Below, piece after piece: positions 1 to 8,754 of a stretch of DNA of 64,000 nt; position 1 is the stretch's first letter, and each line of letters opens with the position of its first letter. Both the position numbers and the translations under genes were made by a program. Source of the DNA: an uncultured Chthonomonadales bacterium. GTDB lineage: Bacteria > Armatimonadota > Chthonomonadetes > Chthonomonadales > CAJBBX01. The notes beneath the pieces were generated by a model that worked only from the letters and a program-made list of their open reading frames with translations, made no database searches and was not told the DNA's origin. Location of the stretch: assembly GCA_938005745.1 (NCBI GenBank), contig CALLMM010000012.1:18994-82993 (forward strand), given 5' to 3'.

Positions 1-66
1 CTGGTTACCGACTGCGAATATTTCCTCAAAGAGCTTGTCGCCTGCCTGAACGGGGATGCCCGATGA
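1..66 (+). CDS. 3' end of an unidentified gene (partial)
   Basis: Frame 1 is open from the first base to a TGA at 64-66 and encodes the last 21 residues, ending in the motif NGDAR. The stop overlaps the ATG of the next gene in an ATGA arrangement, which suggests translational coupling and a common operon. Too little is present to name the protein. Confidence 0.55.
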   Translation: MVTDCEYFLKELVACLNGDAR

Positions 67-881
67 GCGCGCAGATACTATCCCCTCGCAGGAGCCGCGT
101 GCTGATGTGCGCTCCGGACGCCTATGACCTCCGGTATGAGATCAACGCCTGGATGTCGCTCAAGAATCGTCCTGACCTCTCTCTGGCGACGCAGCAGTGG
201 GCGCAGCTCTATCGCGTGATGACCGAAAGCGTCGGGATACAGGTTGAGCTGATCCCGCAGGCGGCGGAGACGCCCGACATGGTCTTTACCGCCAATGCCG
301 GGCTGGTGGTGGGAAGGCGCATTCTGCTGTCGAATTTTCGGCACCCGGAGCGTCAGCTTGAGGCTCCCTATTTTCGAGCCTGGTTTGAGCAGCGCGGATA
401 TGAGGTGCTGGTTCCGCCCGAAACGTGTAAATTTGAGGGGGAAGGGGACGCGCTCTTTGCAGGCGATACTCTGCTGGCGGGGTATCTGAAGCGCAGCGAC
501 ATCTGCTCCCATCAGTGGCTGAGCGAGACACTGCAGCGGCGCGTCATCTCTCTGGAACTGGTGGATCCGCGCTGGTATCATCTGGATACCGCGCTCTTTC
601 CGCTCTCCGACGAATGGGTTGTGTACTATCCCGGAGCATTCGATTCGTATGCCCGCCGCGTGCTGGAGGCGAACTTCCAGCTGATCGAGGTGGCTCCGGA
701 GGAGGCGCTGAAGTTTGCCTGCAACTCGGTGGTGATCGGCGATCAGATCGTGATGCCGGCGGGATGTCCGAAGCTGCAGACCGAGCTGCAGAGCAGAGGA
801 TTTCGCGTCTACTCCGTACCGCTTTCGGAGTTTATCAAGAGCGGGGGCGCGGCAAAGTGCCTGACACTCTATCTGGAGTAG
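63..881 (+). CDS. Arginine dihydrolase / dimethylargininase-type amidinotransferase-fold hydrolase
   Basis: This 272-residue protein belongs to the guanidino-group modifying superfamily (DDAH, arginine deiminase, arginine dihydrolase). Visible active-site features are an Asn in YEINAWM (N28), PDMVFTANAG with N78, the acidic FEGEGD stretch at 124-129, His173 in WYHLDT, and the C-terminal GGAAKC with the putative nucleophile Cys266. In the family the Cys attacks the guanidino carbon and the His acts as base. The MVFTANAG segment resembles the ArgZ/AgrE dihydrolase branch, which makes ornithine, CO2 and two ammonia, more than classical DDAH; that sub-assignment is an inference. The ATG overlaps the previous stop codon. 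Confidence 0.75.
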   Translation: MSAQILSPRRSRVLMCAPDAYDLRYEINAWMSLKNRPDLSLATQQWAQLYRVMTESVGIQVELIPQAAETPDMVFTANAGLVVGRRILLSNFRHPERQLEAPYFRAWFEQRGYEVLVPPETCKFEGEGDALFAGDTLLAGYLKRSDICSHQWLSETLQRRVISLELVDPRWYHLDTALFPLSDEWVVYYPGAFDSYARRVLEANFQLIEVAPEEALKFACNSVVIGDQIVMPAGCPKLQTELQSRGFRVYSVPLSEFIKSGGAAKCLTLYLE

Positions 882-948
882 AGGGGCAGTCGGCAGAGCA
901 GGAACGGGGAGATGGGAGGACGCCCTGCCGACCTCTGCTGCAGATCCT

Positions 949-1182
949 CTACTGCGCGGTGACAGAAGGAGAGACGCCGGGCAGCACCACCTTCACCGCC
1001 TGACGTCCCTTGTCCGTCTCCACATAGGTGTACTCGACCGCCTGTCCCTGGCGCAGCGTCTTGAAACCGTCCATACAGATCACCGAGAAGTGGACAAAGA
1101 CATCCACCCCGTCTTCCGCCACAATAAAGCCATAGCCGCGGGCGTTATCAAACCATTTCACAGAACCAATGTGAGCATTCAT
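949..1182 (-). CDS. Cold-shock domain protein (CspA family)
   Basis: A 77-residue single-domain CSD protein, slightly longer than E. coli CspA. It opens with GSVKWFDNARGYGFI, containing the RNP1-type motif GYGFI, followed by VFVHFS as RNP2. Such proteins bind single-stranded RNA or DNA and act as RNA chaperones in the cytoplasm. The start has GA-rich ribosome-binding sequence (GAGGAG, AGGGAG) just upstream. It lies alone, minus strand, about 160 bp from the end of sbcC. Cold inducibility cannot be judged from the sequence; many paralogues are constitutive. Confidence 0.9.
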   Translation of the reverse strand: MNAHIGSVKWFDNARGYGFIVAEDGVDVFVHFSVICMDGFKTLRQGQAVEYTYVETDKGRQAVKVVLPGVSPSVTAQ

Positions 1183-1345
1183 TACTCCCTGACTCCTCGT
1201 TACCTCCGCTACCGCTCCTGGCTGCCAATCACAGGGGGAGTGAGAAAACAGGCGCGACAGGAGCGATTTACAGTGTTGCTCTGCATGAATCGTGCCAGTT
1301 CAGGGGATAGGGACGTGAACCGGTATTTATTGCAGAGGAGGCTGA

Positions 1346-3925
1346 CTATTCGAGGTAGTTTATCTGAGAGCCCAAGGGGGTCTTGATGACCTCTATGCGG
1401 TTCGGAAAAGCGTCCTTCAGGGCTTCGATGTGCGAGATGACCAGGATCAGGGAGAACTCCTCTTTGACCGACTGAATCGCCTCTACCAGACGGTCGCGTC
1501 CCTTCATATCCTGCGTGCCAAAACCCTCATCGAGGATCAGGGTCTGCAGGGAGGCTCCCGCTCTGCGGGTCAGCAGGCGGGAGAGCGCGATCCGCAGCGC
1601 AAAGTTGACACGAAACGCCTCGCCTCCGCTGAACATCTCATAAGGGCGTTCGCCGGCATCGTCGGTGATGACGATGTCGAGCGTCTCGATCTGCTGTCCC
1701 GAAGAGCGTCCCTGCCGGACCGTTCGCAGAGAGACCTGCATCGAGTTGTCAGTCATTCGGGCAAGCAGACGATTTGCCTCGTCCTGAATCTCCGGGAGGG
1801 CGTTTTCGATGATATGCGCCTGTATCCCCTTCTTGCCAAAAGCGGCTGCCAGATCGGTATACGCCTGCTTATCGCGCGCAAACCTCTCGCGCTCTGAGCG
1901 TTTCTGTTCGAGCTGAGAGCGCCACTTGTCGCAATCCTCCAGCGCTTTCTGCAGCCGCCCTGCCTCCAGCTGAGCCTGCTCCTTCTCTCTAGAGAACTTC
2001 TGAAACTCCTCCTGCGCCTGCCGCATCAGCTGTTGCAGCTGCGGCAGTTCAATCAGCTCCTGGCGCAGGGTCTCCAGCCGATTACGCTCCTCTGCGATCT
2101 CCTCGTGACGCTGCTCAAGACGCGCCTGCAGCTGGGAGAGCGCCTGCAGACGCTGAGCGTGCGAACGTTCCGCCTCCTCCAGCTGCGTATGCCGACGCTC
2201 CGCCTGACGCTCCGTGAGCGCGGCAACCGATCGCATCGCCTCTCGGTACTCCTGTTCCCGTGCTGACAGCTTTTCCCGCTCACGGTTTAGTTCGCAGAGC
2301 CGGGCGCGCTCTTCAGCGGCGTACTCCTGCCGGTCTAGCATCTCCTGCAGCGCTTTGGCTTGCTCCCGCCACTGCGTCCAGGGGCGGTTCTGCGCGATCA
2401 ACTCCTCCTTCTGTCGGCGATACTGCTTCTCTCTCTCCTGAAGCCCGGTCAACTCATTCAGCTTTTTCACAATCTGTTCTAGCTGTGCCTCTAGAGAGGG
2501 GATGGAATCGCGAATAGACGCTCCCTGTCGCTTGATTTCAGCCCTTCTAGTCTGAATGTCCGCAAGCTTTTTTTCCTGATTCGCCAGAACGCGCGCCTGC
2601 CTATTGCTGCTTAAGTCAGACTCACAGACCGGGCATTTGGATCGGGGCTGCCTCAGGAGATCAATCACCTCCTCCAGCTCTTGTATCTCGGCATTCATCT
2701 GTTTGATAACAGCCTTAAACTCCGAAACCTTCTTATTCCTGCAATCAATATCATTTTGAAGCTTCGCTCTCTGCTCTTCCAGACTCTCACGGGCGGCTAA
2801 TTGGTTGGCGATCTCCCTCAGCTGCAGATCTATCTTCTCGACGTTCTGCTGACGCTCCGCTGCCTGATTGCAGAGCATCTTGAGCTGTTGCAACTCCGAC
2901 TCGGTCCTCTGTTGAGACAGCCGAATTTCATGCTCCAGCCGGTTTGCCTCTTCCTGCATGCTCTGGAGCGTCTTTATAACAGGCTCCAGCGTTTTGACAC
3001 GCTCTCGATCCCTGTAGAGCGTTTCATAGTCCCGTGTGATTGCCGGCTTTTCTTTCAAAAGCGTCGTGGCGCGTTCAATCTCCTCTTCCAGCATAGAAAT
3101 CTGTCGGGCAAGCTCCTCTGCTTCATCCGCCTTCTGCTGAAGCTGTGTCTCGCGATCACACAGCAGGGCCTCCCGCTTCTCCAGTTCGAACAGTCGAGTT
3201 TGAAGACGGTTCCTTCTAGCTGAGATCTCTTCTAACGTCTTTGAGAGGGCTTCCAGCGCGCTCTCTCTCTCCTGAAGGCGTTCGCGGTTCTGAGGCTCCT
3301 CCTTCAGCTGCGATTCCAGAGAGCGTATATCTCCTTCGAGGTCGCGAAGCTGCAGTTCGCATTCGTTGCGCCGCTCCTTCGCCATCTCTTCCAGCCGGTC
3401 ATAGCGGCGCAAGCCCAGAATGTCCGACAGGATGCGCTTTCGCGCGTCCGGCTTGTTGCGTGTGAACTCGTCGGCGCGTCCCTGTTGGATATAGGCGGAG
3501 TTCAGGAAGGTCTCGTACTCCATATGCAGCAGATTGACCAGATTGCGCCGGGTCTCGCGGATACCCGCGCCGCTGATGGACCGCCAGCTTCCGTCCGGAT
3601 CTGCGGCAAATGCCTGCCAGTCACCCGTTCTGGAGCGTCGGCTGCGTTTGCGAATGACGCGATAACGCACCTCATTCAGGAGGAACTCGAAGGTAACCTC
3701 CATCTCATCGGCTCCCAGACGGATCAGGTCATCCTCACCGCTTGCCTGAGAGCCGGAGACCCGCGTCTCTCCCCAGAGGGCGTAGGTAATGGCGTCAAGC
3801 AGCGCAGACTTTCCGTTTCCGTTATCCCCTGACAGGCAGGCGACATGCATCCCGGAGAAGTCCAGCGTGGTTCTCTCCTCGCCATAGCTCATGAAATTTT
3901 TCAAGGTGAGCTTCAGGGGAATCAT
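1346..3925 (-). CDS. sbcC: Exonuclease SbcC (Rad50-like SMC ATPase)
   Basis: An 859-residue ATPase subunit of the SbcCD nuclease, which opens and trims DNA hairpins and protein-blocked double-strand ends. Walker A GDNGNGKS is at residues 33-40, with a QQGR Q-loop-like segment (YIQQGRADEF) near 150. Two long charged coiled-coil arms surround a CPVC zinc hook near residue 430. The ABC signature FSGGEAFRVN is near 760 and Walker B LILDEGFG near 800. Length and layout fit the family, although it is shorter than E. coli SbcC (about 1050). Its ATG overlaps the TGA of sbcD (ATGA), showing coupled translation. Confidence 0.95.
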   Translation of the reverse strand: MIPLKLTLKNFMSYGEERTTLDFSGMHVACLSGDNGNGKSALLDAITYALWGETRVSGSQASGEDDLIRLGADEMEVTFEFLLNEVRYRVIRKRSRRSRTGDWQAFAADPDGSWRSISGAGIRETRRNLVNLLHMEYETFLNSAYIQQGRADEFTRNKPDARKRILSDILGLRRYDRLEEMAKERRNECELQLRDLEGDIRSLESQLKEEPQNRERLQERESALEALSKTLEEISARRNRLQTRLFELEKREALLCDRETQLQQKADEAEELARQISMLEEEIERATTLLKEKPAITRDYETLYRDRERVKTLEPVIKTLQSMQEEANRLEHEIRLSQQRTESELQQLKMLCNQAAERQQNVEKIDLQLREIANQLAARESLEEQRAKLQNDIDCRNKKVSEFKAVIKQMNAEIQELEEVIDLLRQPRSKCPVCESDLSSNRQARVLANQEKKLADIQTRRAEIKRQGASIRDSIPSLEAQLEQIVKKLNELTGLQEREKQYRRQKEELIAQNRPWTQWREQAKALQEMLDRQEYAAEERARLCELNREREKLSAREQEYREAMRSVAALTERQAERRHTQLEEAERSHAQRLQALSQLQARLEQRHEEIAEERNRLETLRQELIELPQLQQLMRQAQEEFQKFSREKEQAQLEAGRLQKALEDCDKWRSQLEQKRSERERFARDKQAYTDLAAAFGKKGIQAHIIENALPEIQDEANRLLARMTDNSMQVSLRTVRQGRSSGQQIETLDIVITDDAGERPYEMFSGGEAFRVNFALRIALSRLLTRRAGASLQTLILDEGFGTQDMKGRDRLVEAIQSVKEEFSLILVISHIEALKDAFPNRIEVIKTPLGSQINYLE

Positions 3926-5166
3926 TGGAGAGCCTCCTCTCTCAAAAGCTGTTCTATCAGCGGCTCAGCATATTCGATCAGTTCGGCTTTTCGGGAGCGC
4001 AGCTTCTCCGACTGCTGCAGGTAGTGATCCAGCGCGGTGCGAGGATCGAGGCTTTCGGTCAGAAATCGGCTGCGGGTGACCTGATCACGCTGTACCTCTG
4101 GACGGACAGAGACAATGTAGAAAGCCTTCATGAGGGCTTCCCGAATCTCCTTTTCCCGAACCAGAGGCAGATTTTCATGTTTTATCCGATAGGTCAGGCG
4201 GACGATGGAGTGCTGCAGCCGGTATTTTGCGATCTCGTCGAGGATGGTCTCTGTGGGCGTGTCGGTATTGGCGTCCACCTCGATCTCGTGAAACGCACGA
4301 ACACCTGGAATCTCGATGAACTCATAGTCGGCGTGCCCCTTCTCCAGTTCCACCATCACGAACCCTTTCAGCTCGCTGCGCTCTCCGAAGTCAATGCGAT
4401 CGGGACTGCCGGAGTAGACGACGGGAGGCTTATGACCGTAATTCAGGTCCTGGTGGCGATGTATATGTCCGAGCGCGACATAGTCAAATTCGGCGCGCGC
4501 AAGGTCTCGCACAGAGACCTGCGGCTCGTTCACGTTGAAGTAGCTCTGCTGCCAGCTGGACAGTACGGATCCGGAAACCCAGAAATGCCCGAGCAGAATG
4601 GTGGGCAGAAACAGGTCACACTCGGAAGCTAGCTGGTTCAGCGCGTCGCGGTAACGCTGCTCTATGATCTCTTTGACCTCTGTCAGAGTCTTTCCGCTGG
4701 ACTCTTCACGTGTGAGAACACTGCCCTTCATGAAGAATGGCAGTCCGGCAATCTGTACTGCGCCTCCGGTTGTCTCGACGACGCGAACTTCCGGCTCCTG
4801 GATAATGTGCACATGAGACACGCCGAGCGTGCGATAGATCTCCATCGCATGGGCGCGTCCCCGGATGTTGGGCATATCGTGGTTGCCGGTAATCATCACG
4901 ACCGGAACGCCTCGTTCGGTCAGCAGGCGGATACAGGCGGCGAACTCCCGCTGATGCGTCTGGCTGGGATCGCGGCTCTTGTAGGCGTCACCGGCGAATA
5001 CGGCAAGCTGAACGCCTCTGGTCAGCGCGATCTCAATTGCGCGCGTCAGGGTCTGCCGGAAGTCGGTTAGCCTGGTTGAAATACCGGTAGAGGGGTCCAG
5101 TCGTCCGTAGTTCTCAACGCCGAAGTGTGTGTCAGAAAAGTGCATCACGCGAATGGCGGTTGACAT
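3922..5166 (-). CDS. sbcD: Exonuclease SbcD (Mre11-like metallophosphoesterase)
   Basis: A 414-residue nuclease subunit that pairs with SbcC. The calcineurin-like metal-binding motifs appear in order: HFSDTHFG (D11, H13), AGDAYKSRD, TGNHD, LGHFW, and GHIHRHQD. The N-terminal half is the phosphoesterase, and the remainder is the capping and SbcC-binding region. It is the first gene of the sbcDC operon. A good promoter (TTGCGA, 17 bp, TATGAT) lies just upstream on the minus strand, divergent from the exported glycosidase gene. Confidence 0.95.
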   Translation of the reverse strand: MSTAIRVMHFSDTHFGVENYGRLDPSTGISTRLTDFRQTLTRAIEIALTRGVQLAVFAGDAYKSRDPSQTHQREFAACIRLLTERGVPVVMITGNHDMPNIRGRAHAMEIYRTLGVSHVHIIQEPEVRVVETTGGAVQIAGLPFFMKGSVLTREESSGKTLTEVKEIIEQRYRDALNQLASECDLFLPTILLGHFWVSGSVLSSWQQSYFNVNEPQVSVRDLARAEFDYVALGHIHRHQDLNYGHKPPVVYSGSPDRIDFGERSELKGFVMVELEKGHADYEFIEIPGVRAFHEIEVDANTDTPTETILDEIAKYRLQHSIVRLTYRIKHENLPLVREKEIREALMKAFYIVSVRPEVQRDQVTRSRFLTESLDPRTALDHYLQQSEKLRSRKAELIEYAEPLIEQLLREEALQ

Positions 5167-5210
5167 CAGCAGGTCTCCAGAAGTCGGTTAGAGGCAGACA
5201 GTTAATTGCG

Positions 5211-5242
5211 GGAATCATATCACGATTCCTTATCCGTCGCAA
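5211..5242 (-). promoter_or_regulatory. sbcDC promoter with overlapping inverted repeat
   Basis: On the minus strand, TTGCGA (5242-5237), a 17-bp spacer and TATGAT (5219-5214) form a near-consensus sigma70 promoter about 45 bp upstream of sbcD. An inverted repeat GGAATC (5211-5216) / GATTCC (5224-5229) with a 7-bp centre covers the -10 box and could be a repressor operator. Operator function is inferred. Confidence 0.6.
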
Positions 5243-5307
5243 GCGGAAGGAGAATCGCCGCGACAGCCGAAAGTAGAGCTGACATTCTGCTGCCCGGGAG
5301 GTGCAAG

Positions 5308-7446
5308 ATGCTGTCTATGATCGTATTAGTTCTGCTGGGACTGCTCCTGTGCGCGGTTCCGGCGGAGGCGCAGACAAAGCTGCTGCTCTCCTTCGAAACG
5401 GGAGATGAGATTCAGAAGCTTCAGGCGAACAACACTAAATTCGAAGCGGTGGATCGAAATGCGACGGAGGGTAAGAGAGCGCTTCAGGTGGAGTTTTTGC
5501 CGGCGGAGTGGCCCAACCTGATGGTCCGGGCGGAGAAGCCCTGGGACTGGCGCGGCTTCGGTGGTCTGGCGATAGACATCTATAATCCGGGCGCCGAGCC
5601 GATCAGCTTCGGCGTGCGTGTGGATGACGACCCGCGCGCGGATGGAGCCGTCCACTGCCGGCAGGGCGGCGGAACGATCGAAGCGGGAAAACACGCTACC
5701 TTTGTGCTGCCCATCGGCGCGAACCCGATGAGCTATGGAATGCGCGGTCTGCCGATCTCCGCACAGCCCGATATGCGCAGTCTCGGCTCCATGACTCCCG
5801 GACCGCTGAACCTGGATCACATCATCGCCTTCCAGATATTCATGCATCGCCCCTCCGGCAATCCCCGTCTGGTGCTGGACAATATCCGGCTCGTTCCCTG
5901 GGAGCAGTCGCTGGAGAAGATCGTGGACGAGTTCGGTCAGTACTCCCGGGGCGACTGGCCCGGAAAGCTCAAGCGCGCAGACGAATGGAAGCGACGCATC
6001 GCGGAGGAGGAGGCAGACCTGAAAGCCACCCCTGATCTGCCTCAGTTTGACCGATACGGAGGTTGGGCGCAGGGACCGCAGCTTTCGGCGACAGGATATT
6101 TCCGCGCAGAGAAGCATAACGGCAAGTGGTGGCTGGTAACGCCGGAGGGAAGGCTGTTCTTCTCAATCGGGATGGACTGCGTGGGATACAGCAACGCGAC
6201 CTTCATCACCGGTCGCGAGCAGATGTTTGCGAAGCTGCCTTCGCGGGAGGAGCCTCTGGGACGGCATTTCGGTCAGATTGAAGGCGGAGTCCATTCCGGT
6301 CCCGTGAAACAGGGAACCACTTACGATTTCTTCGCGGCGAATCTGGAGCGAAAATACGGCAGGGATTTCGCCGCGCCCTGGTACGATCTCGCGCTGAGAC
6401 GTCTGCGCTCCTGGGGATTCAATACCATCGGCAACTGGTCGGACTGGAGGCTCTATCGCAACGGGAAGGTCGCGTATGTGGCGACCGCGCACATCAGCGG
6501 AGATCATGCCCGGATCAGCAGCGGATCAGACTACTGGGGGCAGATGCACGATCCCTTCGATCCTCGGTTCCGGGAGAGCGTTGCCGCAAGCCTGAAAGGC
6601 GTCGCGGCTGCCGTCGGTGATGATCCCTGGTGCATCGGTTACTTTGTGGATAACGAACTGAGCTGGGGAGGCGGAGGCGAAGAGGGCGGTCGGTACGGGC
6701 TGGCGTATGGCGCGCTCGCACAGGATGGCAGGTCGCATGCAAAACGCGCCTTCATCAACATGCTACGGGCGAAGTATGACGATGTCTCCGAGTTCAATCG
6801 GATCTGGGGCGTCAATCTGTCCGGCTGGGAGGCACTGGAAGCGCCCTTCCGCCCCGCAGGCACGATGACGGAGGCGCGACGTAACGACATGGCGGCATTT
6901 GTCCGGGAGCTTGCGCGCGAGTATTTCCGCACTGTCCGGGAAGAGCTGAAGAAGGTTGCGCCGAAGCATCTCTATCTTGGCTGCCGTTTCGCATGGAGCA
7001 CCCCGGACGCCATCGAAGCCAGCGCGGAGTACTGCGATGTGATCAGCTTCAACATCTATGCGGTGAACGTCAATCCGAAGCAGTACGAGATCCTGACCCG
7101 GCTCGACAGACCGGCGATTATCGGCGAGTTTCACTTCGGCGCGCTGGATCGCGGCATGTTCCATACGGGACTGGTCTCCGCCGCAAACCAGAACGAGCGC
7201 GCGCGGATGTATCAGGCGTATGTCCGCAGCGTCCTCGATCATCCCAACTTTGTGGGATGCCACTGGTTCCAGTATATTGACCAGCCGCTCACAGGACGCT
7301 GGTTTGACGGGGAGAACTACAACATCGGTTTCCTGACCGTTACCGATACGCCCTATCCGGAGATGGTGAAAGCATCGCGGGAGGTTCATCGAGAAGCCTA
7401 CCCGCGCCGGGCAGGGATCAGGACGGGCGCGGTGGGCCAGCCCTGA
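5308..7446 (+). CDS. Exported glycoside hydrolase, GH50/beta-agarase-like (clan GH-A)
   Basis: A 712-residue protein with a clear Sec signal peptide (hydrophobic core MIVLVLLGLLLCAV, cleavage expected after AEA). The first ~210 residues look like a beta-sandwich carbohydrate-binding region, followed by a (beta/alpha)8-type catalytic part. The likely acid/base is Glu450 in YFVDNELSW and the likely nucleophile Glu607 in AIIGEFHFG, the pattern expected for clan GH-A enzymes. The start was moved from an upstream TTG to the ATG at 5308 because GGGAGGTG sits 6 bp before it and the signal peptide begins there. The substrate is unknown; GH50-like is an impression from the catalytic region. Confidence 0.7.
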   Translation: MLSMIVLVLLGLLLCAVPAEAQTKLLLSFETGDEIQKLQANNTKFEAVDRNATEGKRALQVEFLPAEWPNLMVRAEKPWDWRGFGGLAIDIYNPGAEPISFGVRVDDDPRADGAVHCRQGGGTIEAGKHATFVLPIGANPMSYGMRGLPISAQPDMRSLGSMTPGPLNLDHIIAFQIFMHRPSGNPRLVLDNIRLVPWEQSLEKIVDEFGQYSRGDWPGKLKRADEWKRRIAEEEADLKATPDLPQFDRYGGWAQGPQLSATGYFRAEKHNGKWWLVTPEGRLFFSIGMDCVGYSNATFITGREQMFAKLPSREEPLGRHFGQIEGGVHSGPVKQGTTYDFFAANLERKYGRDFAAPWYDLALRRLRSWGFNTIGNWSDWRLYRNGKVAYVATAHISGDHARISSGSDYWGQMHDPFDPRFRESVAASLKGVAAAVGDDPWCIGYFVDNELSWGGGGEEGGRYGLAYGALAQDGRSHAKRAFINMLRAKYDDVSEFNRIWGVNLSGWEALEAPFRPAGTMTEARRNDMAAFVRELAREYFRTVREELKKVAPKHLYLGCRFAWSTPDAIEASAEYCDVISFNIYAVNVNPKQYEILTRLDRPAIIGEFHFGALDRGMFHTGLVSAANQNERARMYQAYVRSVLDHPNFVGCHWFQYIDQPLTGRWFDGENYNIGFLTVTDTPYPEMVKASREVHREAYPRRAGIRTGAVGQP

Positions 7447-7469
7447 AAACAAGCCTCAATGAACCGATC

Positions 7470-7501
7470 AGCCTGTGTCAGAAAAACTATTGACACAGGC
7501 T
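7470..7501. repeat. Perfect 11-bp inverted repeat between two genes
   Basis: AGCCTGTGTCA (7470-7480) is exactly mirrored by TGACACAGGCT (7491-7501) around a 10-bp A-rich centre. It starts 24 bp after the glycosidase stop codon. No T-run follows on either strand, so it is not a classical intrinsic terminator. A TTGACA at 7490-7495 lies inside the right arm, so it may instead be an operator over a promoter for the next gene, although no good -10 box is visible. Confidence 0.5.
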
Positions 7502-7573
7502 AAATAATCATGTTACCCTTAGCTTCCAACGGCAAACGGTAACATCTCGGACTTCAGACACAGGGGGCAGAGG

Positions 7574-8200
7574 GTGGCAAAACCGCTGGCAATCTTTGCA
7601 ATGCTGCTGGCGTTTGCGCTGGGGTATCTGTACTATTCGCAGACGATCAAATCGCGCAGCAGTTCGTTTTCGGACTGGTCTCCCACTCCGACGGAGATTG
7701 TGCGTGAACTGGGAACCAGTCAGCCCGGCGTCTACACGGACGAGAGACATCAGCGTTTTACCGAGATGATCAAGCAGCGCTATCGTTTCGGTCGGGTTCC
7801 TGCGCTTGCCGTCGGCTTGAAATTTGAGAGCGATACCCGGGTAAAACTGCTCTGCTCCGCCTCGATCCCCCGGTGGCACATGACACGCATAGCGGTGCAG
7901 GTTTTCAAGGAATGTCAGACCGTTTTTGGAAAAACGGTCGAGATAGATATCTACGAGACCTACATCGCCATGGATCAAAAGAAGCTGGCGGAGGCGCGAT
8001 TTGATCCGGTGAACAGAAGGGTGTCGGTGCTCTTCGATGAGAAGTTCGAGAAGCAAACGCGCAAGACCTACCGCTATCCGCAGCCCCTGAGCAGACCGTA
8101 TGGCATGCGGCACCTATTGGGCGAACCTCCTCCGAAAAGAATCCATGATGCGTCGGCGAAGCCGCATACCATACATGGTTCCTCTGGCGCATTCCGATAA
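7574..8200 (+). CDS. Unknown protein with N-terminal membrane anchor
   Basis: A 208-residue protein starting at GTG, preceded by a G-rich sequence (GGGGGCAGAGG). Residues 3-20 form one hydrophobic segment (LAIFAMLLAFALGYLYY), best read as an uncleaved membrane anchor, so the rest is probably outside the cytoplasm. The remainder is a single alpha/beta-like domain with a basic, Pro-rich C-terminus. I recognise no family. It follows the glycosidase by 127 bp, with an inverted repeat between them. Confidence 0.6.
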   Translation: MAKPLAIFAMLLAFALGYLYYSQTIKSRSSSFSDWSPTPTEIVRELGTSQPGVYTDERHQRFTEMIKQRYRFGRVPALAVGLKFESDTRVKLLCSASIPRWHMTRIAVQVFKECQTVFGKTVEIDIYETYIAMDQKKLAEARFDPVNRRVSVLFDEKFEKQTRKTYRYPQPLSRPYGMRHLLGEPPPKRIHDASAKPHTIHGSSGAFR

Positions 8201-8243
8201 AAAAGACCGCCGATGCGTCTGTTCATGGGCGGACCGTCTTGCG

Positions 8244-8447
8244 TCAATCTTCCCCGGTGATGCGAATGGTGGGCGGTGCGCTCCATCCGATCAGGCACAT
8301 GCTTGCGGATGCCGTGTGGTGCTTCTCATGCGCGATGAAGTGAACGATATTTCCGTAGACGTGTATCTCCGCATCCTCAAAGTAGGTTCCGCGGTCTCTC
8401 CCCGGTTCTGTCACGCTCAGGGTGCCGGTGCCTTCGATGATAACCAT
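8244..8447 (-). CDS. Small hypothetical protein
   Basis: A 67-residue protein of unknown function with a beta-rich look (MVIIEGTGTLSV, then DAEIHVYGNIVHFI) and a His-rich centre (HEKHH). The ATG at 8447 was chosen over an upstream in-frame start because AGAGGAG lies 6-12 bp before it and a strong promoter sits 40 bp upstream. The gene is convergent with the preceding plus-strand gene. Confidence 0.6.
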   Translation of the reverse strand: MVIIEGTGTLSVTEPGRDRGTYFEDAEIHVYGNIVHFIAHEKHHTASASMCLIGWSAPPTIRITGED

Positions 8448-8487
8448 GTCTGTCTCCTCTACGCCTGAGTCCTGAGGTTGGCGTCTT

Positions 8488-8516
8488 ATTATAGCAGTAG
8501 AAGCCCCCGCCTGCAA
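8488..8516 (-). promoter_or_regulatory. Sigma70-type promoter of the small minus-strand gene
   Basis: On the minus strand, TTGCAG (8516-8511), exactly 17 bp, then a perfect TATAAT (8493-8488). It is about 40 bp upstream of the ATG at 8447, which supports that short gene. Confidence 0.7.
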
Positions 8517-8595
8517 GCGCGAACAGGCTCTCCATAGAGACTATCGTGAGAGATCAATTCCGGTGCACTGGAGGGTGAGAAAGGCTCTCTGACGG

Positions 8596-8624
8596 TTGAC
8601 TTTCGCCGATTTCGGCAGTATAAT
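8596..8624 (+). promoter_or_regulatory. tRNA-Thr promoter
   Basis: TTGACT (8596-8601), a 17-bp spacer and perfect TATAAT (8619-8624), ending 13 bp before the tRNA 5' end. Confidence 0.8.
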
Positions 8625-8637
8625 ACGCAGCGTAGAT

Positions 8638-8709
8638 GCCGACGTGGCTCAGTGGTAGAGCAGCTCACTCGTAATGAGCAGGTCAGCGGTTCGAATCCGC
8701 TCGTCGGCT
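8638..8709 (+). tRNA. tRNA-Thr (anticodon CGT)
   Basis: A complete cloverleaf: acceptor GCCGACG / CGTCGGC, D stem GCTC/GAGC, anticodon stem GCTCA/TGAGC with loop CTCGTAA (anticodon CGT, codon ACG), T arm AGCGG-TTCGAAT-CCGCT. CCA is not encoded. A run of eight T follows at 8711-8718 and may end transcription. Its own promoter lies directly upstream. Confidence 0.95.
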
Positions 8710-8754
8710 CTTTTTTTTACTCGGGGATAGTGGCATTCAACAGTTAGCCCAATG

